From Actinomycetota bacterium (GTDB lineage Bacteria; Actinomycetota; Humimicrobiia; Humimicrobiales; Humimicrobiaceae): a stretch of 11,416 nucleotides of DNA. Position 1 is the stretch's first letter, and each line of letters opens with the position of its first letter. Where the stretch lies: assembly GCA_023380915.1 (NCBI GenBank), contig JAMCSM010000036.1:1-11416 (forward strand), given 5' to 3'. This document shows positions 1 to 6,620 of this stretch, one piece after another. The notes below the pieces were generated by a model that was not told where the DNA came from, did not search any database, and saw nothing but the letters and a program-made list of their open reading frames with translations. Position numbers and translations under genes: made by a program.

Positions 1-184
1 TAAAATTTACATAATGACAAAAGGTGGTCCGGATTTTGCAACCGATTTAATCACAATTCGAAATTATACTATTGCTTTTAAGGAGTTCAATATCGGTGTT
101 GGTTCAGCATTCTCAGTAATAATTCTTATTTTAATGATAGGATTGGGTACGGTATTGATAAGAAATATCAGAAGGACTTATTAA
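1..184 (+). CDS. Sugar ABC transporter permease, MalF/UgpA type (C-terminal fragment)
   Basis: Only the last 60 codons are present; the gene runs off the left edge, and the frame begins with the codon at 2-4. The fragment reads IMTKGGPDFAT, which matches the conserved periplasmic loop of MalF/UgpA-type permeases (usually L/IMTxGGPxxAT) before the last transmembrane helix. Then comes a segment resembling the usual YxxAF motif (NYTIAFKEFNIGVGSAFSV), one strongly hydrophobic helix (about residues 37-53 of the fragment) and a basic tail (RNIRRTY). By family knowledge this is one of the two inner-membrane subunits of a carbohydrate importer that pairs with the permease at 278-1114. The EAA loop that contacts the ATPase lies outside the window. 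The substrate cannot be told from this piece. Confidence 0.9.
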   Translation, partial: KIYIMTKGGPDFATDLITIRNYTIAFKEFNIGVGSAFSVIILILMIGLGTVLIRNIRRTY

Positions 185-277
185 TTCAAAAATAATTTTA
201 AAATATTTTTATATATATGAATCTTTATTAAAAACTTAAAAAAATAACATTTTATTTTTAAGAAAGGCTTATAAAAA

Positions 278-1114
278 TTGAAACCAAAAGGTATTTTAAC
301 TTTTTTTAAATACTTCATTCTTATAATTGCATTAATACTCTTTTTATTTCCTATTTTTTTCCAGATAATAAATGGATTTAAAACAGTTGGACAGATATAC
401 GACCCTGCAAAAATAGTATCTTTTAACGGTTTATCCCTGGCAAGCTGGAAAGATGTAATTTCCAAACAGCATTTTCTGACATATATAAGAAATACGGTGG
501 TAGCGTCTATTAGTTCAACTTTTCTTGTGATGTTATTTGCAATTTTTGCGGGTTATGGGCTTGCCAAGTTAAAAATGGGAAAAAGGATGAGAGAGAACCT
601 TTCTTTTGAATTCCTGACAATGAGAATGCTGCCAGGAATTGCTGTTATTATTCCTATTTTTCTCATATATAAGAGAACAGGATTACTATATACATTACCG
701 GGCTTGATCCTTATATATGTAGTATTTAATATACCCCTTGCTGTCTGGCTGCTTGAAGGATTTTTCAGGGAAGTTCCGAGTGAGATTGTAGAGGCGGCAA
801 GAATAGATGGAGCAAGTACAAGGCAGGAGCTTTTTAATATTGCCATTCCATTGGCAGGTCCTGGTATAATGTCTGTTGGAATTTTAACTTTTATCTTCAC
901 ATGGAATGAATATATGTTTGCTTCAATACTTACAACAGATGCAACCAGGACATTACCTGTATGGGCAGCATACACAACTTATCAGCATTATATAATTAAT
1001 TATGCAACCCTGGGAATTGCATCTGCAGTTATGATAATTCCGGTAATAATTTTTGCAATGTTGATGCAGAAATATCTTGTAAGAGGCCTTTCACTCGGTG
1101 CTCTTAAGGAGTAG
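278..1114 (+). CDS. Sugar ABC transporter permease, MalG/UgpE type
   Basis: A 278-residue inner-membrane subunit of a binding-protein-dependent carbohydrate importer, the usual length for the MalG class. About six hydrophobic helices are visible, the first at residues 10-32. The EAA motif that docks on the ATPase is intact at residues 172-191 (EAARIDGAS, then IAIPLAGP). It is followed by the typical FTWNEYMFASILT segment and an RTLPV stretch, and the C-terminus LVRGLSLGALKE is family-typical. The start is TTG: an in-frame stop sits at 272-274 and no ATG lies near the N-terminus, while AGAAAGG at 261-267 serves as the ribosome binding site. It follows the other permease after a 93-base AT-rich gap, longer than usual between partner permeases. 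The ATPase and solute-binding protein are not in this window. Sugar specificity is unknown. Confidence 0.95.
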   Translation: MKPKGILTFFKYFILIIALILFLFPIFFQIINGFKTVGQIYDPAKIVSFNGLSLASWKDVISKQHFLTYIRNTVVASISSTFLVMLFAIFAGYGLAKLKMGKRMRENLSFEFLTMRMLPGIAVIIPIFLIYKRTGLLYTLPGLILIYVVFNIPLAVWLLEGFFREVPSEIVEAARIDGASTRQELFNIAIPLAGPGIMSVGILTFIFTWNEYMFASILTTDATRTLPVWAAYTTYQHYIINYATLGIASAVMIIPVIIFAMLMQKYLVRGLSLGALKE

Positions 1115-1174
1115 CTTAACTATTATAATTGAGAAAATAATAAAAGTTAAAACCTAAAATAGAAAGGAAATCTA

Positions 1175-2095
1175 ATGGAGTATAAAGAAAAATATAATTT
1201 TGGTGGATGGCCGAATTGTATACGAATATCCAATGGGGATATTGATCTCGTATCAACAACGGATGTCGGTCCAAGAATAATGAGGTTTGGTTTTGTTGAG
1301 GAGCAGAATTTACTTCTTGAGATTGGGGAAGAATTAGGAAAAATCGGCGGCGACAATTATAGATTATATGGCGGCTCAAGACTCTGGCATTCACCTGAAG
1401 CCAGCCCAAGATCTTATTATCCTGATAATATTAAAGTCGACCATAACTGGGATGGAAAATGTTTGAAGTTGATGCAGCCTGTTGAGACCACTACCGGAAT
1501 GCAAAAAGAGATTAATCTCATTCCTTCCGATTCTGGTGCTAGTATAGAGGTAATTTACAGAATATATAACAAGAATTTATGGCCAATAAAATATGCACTT
1601 TGGGCACTAACTTTAATGGCTAAAAATGGAAGAGTAATTATACCCCAGGAACCATCTCAGAAATGGGAAGAAAATTTGCAGCCGGTAAGACCGTTAGTTT
1701 TATGGGCATATACAGCAATGGATGACCCCAGATGGATATGGGGTAAAAAATATATACAACTTAGGCAGGATCCTAAATCGGATAATCCTCAAAAGGTGGG
1801 TTTACTTAACAAGTTAGGTTGGCAAGCCTATTACTTGAATGGGCATGCTTTTATAAAAAGATATAGTTTTGATTCTATGGCTGAATATCCGGATTTTCAG
1901 TGTAATACACAGGTTTATTCTGATCCGAATTTATTTGAATTTGAAACTCTTGGCCCCTTAAAAGTAATAGAACCTGGGGATTATTCGGAATATAAAGAGA
2001 ATTGGTATTTATTCAAGGTCAAATTAGAGGAAAATGAAGATTCAATAGATAAAAATCTTCTTCCCCTGATTGAAAAAACTGAAATACCGAAATAA
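1175..2095 (+). CDS. DUF4380 family protein, aldose-mutarotase-like fold
   Basis: A 306-residue soluble protein with no signal peptide. The N-terminus GGWPNCIRISNGDIDLV, then TTDVGPRI (28-35), YGGSRLWHSPE (65-75) and the late FEFETLGPLKVIEPGDY block (254-270) are hallmarks I recall for DUF4380, a family related to the galactose mutarotase (aldose 1-epimerase) fold. In mutarotases the late acidic residue before a GP pair lies at the active site, and E257 is the candidate here; this is an alignment by eye. The ATG is preceded by AGAAAGGA at 1161-1168. It sits 60 bases after the permease gene and before an aldolase, which fits a role in handling the imported sugar, such as anomer interconversion. 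No biochemical role is firmly established for DUF4380 to my knowledge, so the activity is inference. Confidence 0.8.
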   Translation: MEYKEKYNFGGWPNCIRISNGDIDLVSTTDVGPRIMRFGFVEEQNLLLEIGEELGKIGGDNYRLYGGSRLWHSPEASPRSYYPDNIKVDHNWDGKCLKLMQPVETTTGMQKEINLIPSDSGASIEVIYRIYNKNLWPIKYALWALTLMAKNGRVIIPQEPSQKWEENLQPVRPLVLWAYTAMDDPRWIWGKKYIQLRQDPKSDNPQKVGLLNKLGWQAYYLNGHAFIKRYSFDSMAEYPDFQCNTQVYSDPNLFEFETLGPLKVIEPGDYSEYKENWYLFKVKLEENEDSIDKNLLPLIEKTEIPK

Positions 2096-2243
2096 CTGAA
2101 TATCGGAATAGTCCCGGTGTATGATTAAACTTTTTAATTATGTAATTTCGTGAAAAAGTAAATTGGAAATAAGCAACAAAAGTAATAAGGGTACAGGTAA
2201 TATTGGATAAAATAAATAATAATTAGGGAAAAGGAGATTTTTG

Positions 2244-3053
2244 ATGTCAGGAATTGATCTAAGGATAAAGAAGTTGTTTAAAGATAAAAAGAACCTTGTA
2301 ATTTCTGCAATAGACCATGTTTTGGAATACGGTGATCAGCCTGGAATAGAAGATTCCAGAGCCGCTATAGAAAAATGTATGGATACAGATGCCTTACTTC
2401 TTTCGAGATTTTCACTTAAAAGAAACTGGGATCTTTTTGCTGCAAGAAGAGCTCCAATTCCTATTGTAAGAATTAATTGGTCTTCAGCGTTTTATTATCC
2501 TTTGGAATACAGGAAGGGTTTTACAGAAATAGCGACAGTTGTGGAAGAGGCTGTTGAATCAGGTGCGGAAATAGTTATTTGTTCACTGTTTTTAGAAAAT
2601 GGTGACGAAGAGATGGAAACTATAAATGTAGGTATCTTTTCTGAAGTGGTTAGGCAGAAAGAAAAACTGGGGATCCCATTAATTGGCGAGTGTTATGTAA
2701 TAGAACATAAAGAGATAACCCATGATAAACTACATTTAAAAGTTAAGAGAATCTCAAGGATTATGGCCGAACTAGGTGCTGACCTTATTAAAGCATTTTT
2801 TACATACAATTTTGCTGAAGTGGTTAATAATACTCCAGTACCTGTATTTTCAATTGGCGCAGAAAAGTTAAAAAGAGACATTGATGTATTAAAAAAAGCT
2901 TATGAAACTGTAAATTGCGGAGCAAAAGGTATTATTTTCGGAAGAAACATATTCATGGCGGAAGAACCTTCCAAAATTGTTGTAGCACTTAATGATGTGA
3001 TGAATAATGGAATGAAACCCGAAGAAGCTGTTGTCAAATACAAATTAAATTAA
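2244..3053 (+). CDS. Class I aldolase, DhnA/FbaB (archaeal-type FBP aldolase) family
   Basis: A 269-residue TIM-barrel aldolase. Visible features are the strand-1 motif SAIDHV with D24, the Schiff-base segment ELGADLIKAFFTYNF with K183 as the expected catalytic lysine, and the phosphate-binding loop GAKGIIFGRNIF (226-237). This is the DhnA/COG1830 pattern seen in archaeal-type fructose-bisphosphate aldolase and LsrF-like enzymes. Y151 in the GECYVIEH strand lies near the position of the Tyr acid/base of the Thermoproteus enzyme (approximate). The phosphate loop argues for a phosphorylated ketose-like substrate. AAGGAG at 2231-2236 lies 7 bases from ATG 2244 but only 4 from the in-frame TTG at 2241, so ATG was chosen. 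It follows DUF4380 by about 150 bases with no clear promoter. The catabolic setting argues against a housekeeping glycolytic enzyme; the real substrate is unknown. Confidence 0.85.
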   Translation: MSGIDLRIKKLFKDKKNLVISAIDHVLEYGDQPGIEDSRAAIEKCMDTDALLLSRFSLKRNWDLFAARRAPIPIVRINWSSAFYYPLEYRKGFTEIATVVEEAVESGAEIVICSLFLENGDEEMETINVGIFSEVVRQKEKLGIPLIGECYVIEHKEITHDKLHLKVKRISRIMAELGADLIKAFFTYNFAEVVNNTPVPVFSIGAEKLKRDIDVLKKAYETVNCGAKGIIFGRNIFMAEEPSKIVVALNDVMNNGMKPEEAVVKYKLN

Positions 3054-3155
3054 TTTTAACCCTTTTCTTTACAGAGTTAAAAAGTTGTAGTTTCCATAAC
3101 GGATTTTTCGATAAAGTTGTATCTTTACACGCTTTTTAATTATCGATTAGTGGGG

Positions 3156-3298
3156 ATGAACTATCTGGCTGATATACTTAAATCTTCTGACATAAATAAT
3201 TATTAGGGCCGGAATAGGATGTTGTGCTGCGAGCTTTTTTATCTAAAAGTGGTTACGGAGTATTAATTATTGAACAATGTACTGAATGGAATTCATAA
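3156..3298 (+). pseudogene. Decayed N-terminus of an FAD-dependent oxidoreductase
   Basis: This lies in the 275-base gap between the aldolase and SDR genes. Three reading-frame pieces join into one recognisable Rossmann FAD-binding start: MNYLADILKSSDI (3156-3194), IIIRAGIGCCAAS (3196-3234) and FLSKSGYGVLIIEQCTEWNS up to the stop at 3296-3298. The joined sequence matches the dinucleotide-binding pattern xIIIGxGIGGxAA(18 or so)E, with Arg for the first Gly and Cys for the last. The breaks fall at an AAA run (3194-3196) and a T6 run (3235-3240), each a one-base shift. No remainder of the enzyme follows, because the SDR starts 30 bases later. The match is by eye and short (about 45 codons), but the order GxG, helix, beta-strand VLIIE is specific. 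It suggests the pathway once had another redox enzyme here. Confidence 0.6.
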
Positions 3299-3328
3299 AA
3301 ATTAATAATATTTAAAAAGGGAATCAAA

Positions 3329-4120
3329 ATGGATGAATTTAAAAATCAGTCAATAATAGTTACTGGAGGAGCCAGTGGAATAGGTAAAGCAACAGTGGAG
3401 CTTTTTGCATCTAATGGGGCACAAGTTTATATGGCTGATATAAATGAAAAAGATGGTATACGTTTGATGAGTGAGTTAAATGCTAAAAATCAGAAAGTCA
3501 TTTTTATAAAAACAAATGTCACAAAGTTTGACGAACTTGAAATTTTGATAAATAAAGTTATTACAGAATTTGGAAAAATTGACATTATTTTTAATAATGC
3601 AGGTTTTGAAGGAAGAGTTAAAAAAATCCAGGATACATCTCCGAAAGAATGGGATGAAGTTATGGATCTGAATGTGAAAGGCTGTTTCATGGCTTGCAAA
3701 CTTGTAATTCCGCATATGGTAAAAAATGGCGGCGGATGTATTATAAATATAGGTTCAGAACTGGGTCTTTCATTCAGATTCGCTGAAAATTATGTACCTT
3801 ATTCGACTTCAAAGGCTGCAGTTATTGCATTTACCAAAGCGCTGGCAATAGAACTTGCTGCTTATAAAATAAGAGTCAATTGTGTTTCGCCAGGTTCAAT
3901 TAACACTCCAATGGTTGAAAGAGAAGTACAGATGTGGTTAGAGAGAGGTCTTTATAAAACCAAAGAATATGCAATGAAAGCCATTATAAGTGCGTACCCT
4001 GCAGGGAATATTGGTGAACCTGCCGATATTGCAAATGCTGTAGCATATCTGGCTTCTGACAGGGCTAAATTTATAACCGGCACAGTGCTTTGCGTAGATG
4101 GTGGAGGTGCAATAATATAG
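3329..4120 (+). CDS. SDR family NAD-dependent oxidoreductase
   Basis: A 263-residue classical short-chain dehydrogenase/reductase. All family landmarks are present: TGGASGIG cofactor loop (12-19), Asp37 at the end of strand 2 (favours NAD over NADP), NNAG (89-92), N115, catalytic S143, Y158 and K162 (YSTSK), the VSPGSINTPM segment (187-195) and the C-terminal ITGTVLCVDGGG. Length is normal and no catalytic residue is missing. ATG with AAGGGA at 3317-3322. It probably oxidises a hydroxyl, or reduces a keto group, of a sugar-derived intermediate in the same pathway as the flanking aldolase and aminotransferase. The substrate cannot be assigned, and names such as 3-oxoacyl-ACP reductase that automated tools often give this family would not be supported by context. 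Confidence 0.92.
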   Translation: MDEFKNQSIIVTGGASGIGKATVELFASNGAQVYMADINEKDGIRLMSELNAKNQKVIFIKTNVTKFDELEILINKVITEFGKIDIIFNNAGFEGRVKKIQDTSPKEWDEVMDLNVKGCFMACKLVIPHMVKNGGGCIINIGSELGLSFRFAENYVPYSTSKAAVIAFTKALAIELAAYKIRVNCVSPGSINTPMVEREVQMWLERGLYKTKEYAMKAIISAYPAGNIGEPADIANAVAYLASDRAKFITGTVLCVDGGGAII

Positions 4121-4228
4121 TATATTACAGTTAAGAAGAACTGATTTTAAAATAAAAGAAGTTTTGCTGCAAATGTCTAAGATTTATATTTTAATTTAAA
4201 TAAAATAATTTATCTTTAAGAGGTTTTT

Positions 4229-5473
4229 ATGAATTTTTTTGAATCTGAAAGACTATTCGAAGAAGCACAATCAATTTCTCCTGGAGGTGTAACCAGTGAG
4301 AGGCAACCTTCTAAATTTATACCAGGAAAATATCCGATTTTCTTACAGAAAGGTAAAGGTTCTCATGTCTGGGATGTTGATAGCAATGAATTTATAGATT
4401 GGGTTTGCTCTTATGGGCCATTAGTTTTGGGTCACTGCAATGAAAATGTGGACAGCGCTGTTATCGAGGATATAAAAAATGGTTTTTGCTTTACTTTATT
4501 TCATCCCGTTCACAATACTCTTTGTAAAAAATTGATTGAAATAATCCCATGCGCCGAAATGGTAAAAATTGTGACAAGTGGCTCAGATGCTACAGCAGCG
4601 GCGATTAGAATGGCAAGAGTTTTTAGTGGCAAAGATAAAATTATAAGGTGGGGATATCACGGATGGCATGACTGGAGTTATGGCGGTGCTGGTACTGATA
4701 GAATTGCCTATGGTGTTCCTGATAGTGTTAAGCAAGGCATTCTTACTTTTGAATATAATAACCTGGATTCTGTTGAAGCTGTTTTTAAGGAAAATAAAGG
4801 GAGTGTTGCTTGTGTAATAATGCAGCCATTTGAAGCTTCAAAGGAATTACCTGAAAAAAGTTTTCTCGAAGGAGTGAAAGAAATTACCCATCAAAATGAT
4901 GCAGTGCTAATTTTTGATGAAATAAGGTGCGGATTCAGAGTAGCTCTAGGTGGTTCGCAAGAATACTTCAATGTGATTCCTGATATGGCCTGCTTCAGCA
5001 AAGCAATGGGTAATGGCTATCCGATATCTGCAGTAGTTGGGAAAAAAGAAATAATGCTTCCAAGCCAGAAAACAAGAATTTCAGCTACATTTTTCCCGAA
5101 TACTTTTCCGATGGTGGCAGCGCTTGCTACAATCAAAGAAATTGAAGATAGAAAAGGTATAGAATTCATGTGGAAACAAGGCAAAAAAATAGCAAATGGT
5201 CTAGAAAAACTAATAAATGATTTTAATATTGAAGCAAAAATGATCGGTTTGCCCGTAATCCCTATGCTTAAATTTACCTATAATAATCCTGACCTAAACA
5301 ATAAATGCAAAGAGATATTTTTTGGGGAAATGATCGAAAGAGGAATATTCTTGCATCCAAGCCATCACTGGTTTTTATCACTTGCTCACACAGATGAAGA
5401 TGTTGACGACACTTTAAATGCAGCAGAGTTTTCTTTTTCAAAATTAAAGAAATCGATAAATATCAAGAAATGA
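4229..5473 (+). CDS. Class III PLP aminotransferase, glutamate-1-semialdehyde-mutase-like
   Basis: A 414-residue fold-type I PLP enzyme. Motifs in order: N-terminal SISPGGVTSERQP as in the GSA-mutase group, phosphate-binding SGSDAT (117-122), YHGWHDW (143-149), D230-E231 in FDEIRCGFR binding the pyridine nitrogen, and PLP lysine K258 in FSKAMGNGYPISA. ATG with AAGAGG at 4218-4223. It resembles HemL, but no other haem gene is nearby and the neighbours are sugar importer, aldolase and dehydrogenases. A GSA-like aminotransferase acting on a keto sugar, cyclitol or aldehyde is therefore more likely; class III enzymes of this type (for example the 6'-aminotransferases of aminoglycoside pathways) are known to act on sugars. 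Direction and substrate are inference. A 108-base AT-rich gap separates it from the SDR gene. Confidence 0.88.
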   Translation: MNFFESERLFEEAQSISPGGVTSERQPSKFIPGKYPIFLQKGKGSHVWDVDSNEFIDWVCSYGPLVLGHCNENVDSAVIEDIKNGFCFTLFHPVHNTLCKKLIEIIPCAEMVKIVTSGSDATAAAIRMARVFSGKDKIIRWGYHGWHDWSYGGAGTDRIAYGVPDSVKQGILTFEYNNLDSVEAVFKENKGSVACVIMQPFEASKELPEKSFLEGVKEITHQNDAVLIFDEIRCGFRVALGGSQEYFNVIPDMACFSKAMGNGYPISAVVGKKEIMLPSQKTRISATFFPNTFPMVAALATIKEIEDRKGIEFMWKQGKKIANGLEKLINDFNIEAKMIGLPVIPMLKFTYNNPDLNNKCKEIFFGEMIERGIFLHPSHHWFLSLAHTDEDVDDTLNAAEFSFSKLKKSINIKK

Positions 5474-5484
5474 AGAAAATATAC

Positions 5485-5518
5485 TTTGTATTTAAGTATA
5501 GAATCCTTATAATACAAA
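5485..5518 (+). repeat. Imperfect inverted repeat spanning a promoter
   Basis: TTTGTATT (5485-5492) is an exact inverted copy of AATACAAA (5511-5518). The symmetry continues inward as TAAG (5493-5496) against CTTA (5506-5509) with one unpaired T, leaving a 9-base loop. The arms overlay the -35 and -10 boxes of the promoter at 5486-5513, so a dimeric repressor bound here would block RNA polymerase. It could alternatively fold in RNA read through from the upstream aminotransferase gene, but no T-run follows, so a terminator role is weak. Confidence 0.5.
5486..5513 (+). promoter_or_regulatory. Sigma-A-type promoter for the Gfo/Idh-DeoR pair
   Basis: TTGTAT (5486-5491), a 16-base spacer and a perfect TATAAT (5508-5513). 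The predicted transcription start is near 5520, giving a leader of about 70 bases before the ATG at 5591. It lies just after the aminotransferase stop codon, so the last two + strand genes can be expressed apart from the transporter genes. The -10 hexamer begins a region shared with the promoter at 10214-10241. Confidence 0.65.
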
Positions 5519-5557
5519 TTAATTCATAAATAAGCTGTTATTGATTGTTTTTGAATA
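5508..5557 (+). promoter_or_regulatory. Shared promoter-leader element, copy A
   Basis: Fifty bases from the -10 box to about +38 match the - strand stretch 10219 to 10170 at 40 of 50 positions with no gap. Conserved blocks are TATAATACAAAT, then ATTCAT, CTG, TGATTGT and TTGAATA. The inverted repeat ATTCA (5522-5526) with TGAAT (5552-5556) has the same 25-base spacing in both copies. A small hairpin seen here (AATAA-GCTG-TTATT, 5529-5542) is not kept in the other copy, so DNA binding by a regulator is more likely than a conserved RNA fold. Confidence 0.6.
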
Positions 5558-5590
5558 TTAATTAAAAAAAATCAAGGAGTAGTAAAAGAA

Positions 5591-6601
5591 ATGTTAAAAA
5601 AAATAGAAAATCTTGAGGTAGGTATGGTTGGATCCGGGTTTGCTGCTCACCTTCGTAGTTTTTCTATTGTAAAACTTGATAGTGATAGGGTAAAAATAAT
5701 TGGAATATATGACAAAGATTTAGAAAATTCAAAAAAATTTGGGGAAGAATTTTCTTTAAAGATTTTTAAATCCTTCGAAGAAATGCTTGAGAGTAATGAT
5801 ATAAATACCATAGCAGTATGTGTACCAAATAAATTTCATTATGGACTTATAAAGGAATCCTTAAAAAATGGGAAACATATAATTTGTGAATATCCGCTAG
5901 TTGTTGATGATTATAATAAGGCTGAAGAGCTTTTTAAAATGGCGGATAAAAACAATTTATTTATTCATGTGGGCCAGACTATGGATTTTGACAGCGACCT
6001 TTCTTTTGTACTACTTCATAAAGATAAACTCGGGAAACTCTACATGGGATACAAATATATGACTTTTGGCAAGACTGGTTCCTGGTTTAGTTTTTCAGGT
6101 TCTAAAGAAAAATTTAATAATCTTGGTGAGTGGTATGTTGACCGTAATCTTACCGGCGGGTGGATGGTAACTTCCTGCTACCATGGTATTCAGATATTAA
6201 GAAAAATTTTTGGAGAAGTTTCACGAGTCAGTGCGGTTGATTCAAGTGACGGGAAGGTTGGAGCAGGCTCAGTTATTCTGGAGCATTTGGATGGTTCAAG
6301 TAGTGTTGTTCAATGGGGTTTATCAATTCTTGGTAAAACCTTCAATACTCTTATAATTACAGGTTCAGAAGGTTCAGTCGAAATAGATGAAGGGAAATAT
6401 TTAATTCATACTTCAGAATTTAAAGGAAGTGGCTCGCTTCAGGAAAAAGATACATTTTATGATGATTCCAAATTATTGCTGGATAAAATCAATGGTATTG
6501 CTGATTTTGATAAATCAAATAATGATATGTTAATGAATTTAAAAATTTCACTTCTTGCACAAAAATCTGCAAATGAAGGCAGAGAATTTAAAATTCAATA
6601 G
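5591..6601 (+). CDS. Gfo/Idh/MocA family protein with non-canonical active site
   Basis: A 336-residue two-domain protein: N-terminal Rossmann fold (VGMVGSGFAAH, 10-20) and C-terminal alpha/beta domain. The family's usual EKP motif reads CEYP at 99-102, putting Tyr101 in place of the catalytic lysine. In the GGxxxDxxxH motif (GGWMVTSCYH, 189-198) Thr194 replaces the usual Asp while His198 remains. The first change recalls biliverdin reductase, which also has EYP in this family. It may therefore reduce or bind a different substrate, or work without the Lys-Asp pair of sugar dehydrogenases. AAGGAG (5574-5579) lies 11 bases before the ATG. It is cotranscribed with the DeoR gene 19 bases downstream from the promoter at 5486-5513. 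Binding of NAD(P) is likely; the reaction is unknown. Confidence 0.88.
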   Translation: MLKKIENLEVGMVGSGFAAHLRSFSIVKLDSDRVKIIGIYDKDLENSKKFGEEFSLKIFKSFEEMLESNDINTIAVCVPNKFHYGLIKESLKNGKHIICEYPLVVDDYNKAEELFKMADKNNLFIHVGQTMDFDSDLSFVLLHKDKLGKLYMGYKYMTFGKTGSWFSFSGSKEKFNNLGEWYVDRNLTGGWMVTSCYHGIQILRKIFGEVSRVSAVDSSDGKVGAGSVILEHLDGSSSVVQWGLSILGKTFNTLIITGSEGSVEIDEGKYLIHTSEFKGSGSLQEKDTFYDDSKLLLDKINGIADFDKSNNDMLMNLKISLLAQKSANEGREFKIQ

Positions 6602-6620
6602 AAAGGAACCAGAACACAAT

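Noticed and set aside
553..975. Antisense open frame within the MalG-type permease, and similar antisense frames in other genes
   Set aside because: They are out-of-frame shadows of strongly supported genes, without ribosome binding sites or recognisable domains.
2241..2243. TTG as start of the aldolase
   Set aside because: It is only 4 bases from AAGGAG, whereas the next codon is ATG at a normal 7-base spacing.
3054..3082. TTTTAAC/GTTAAAA hairpin after the aldolase stop as terminator
   Set aside because: The stem is 7 bp and nearly all A/T with a 15-base loop and no T-run; not convincing.
3290..3299. Possible third copy of the shared promoter-leader element (AATTCATAAA before the SDR gene)
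   Set aside because: Only ten bases match exactly, no good -10 box lies at the expected position and the remaining blocks are absent.
4128..4143. CAGTT/AACTG hairpin after the SDR gene as terminator
   Set aside because: Only 5 bp with a short T4 tail; too weak to call.
4164..4192. TTGCTG-N17-TATTTT as promoter of the GSA-like aminotransferase
   Set aside because: The -10 is poor and the background is very A/T rich, so a chance match is likely.
4229..5473. Calling the aminotransferase hemL (glutamate-1-semialdehyde 2,1-aminomutase)
   Set aside because: Sequence group agrees, but there are no other tetrapyrrole genes and the context is sugar catabolism.
6555..6620. Longer DeoR frame beginning inside the preceding Gfo/Idh gene
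   Set aside because: The added residues overlap a well-supported gene and do not resemble DeoR proteins, while TTG 6621 gives the typical MLGEERR start and normal length.
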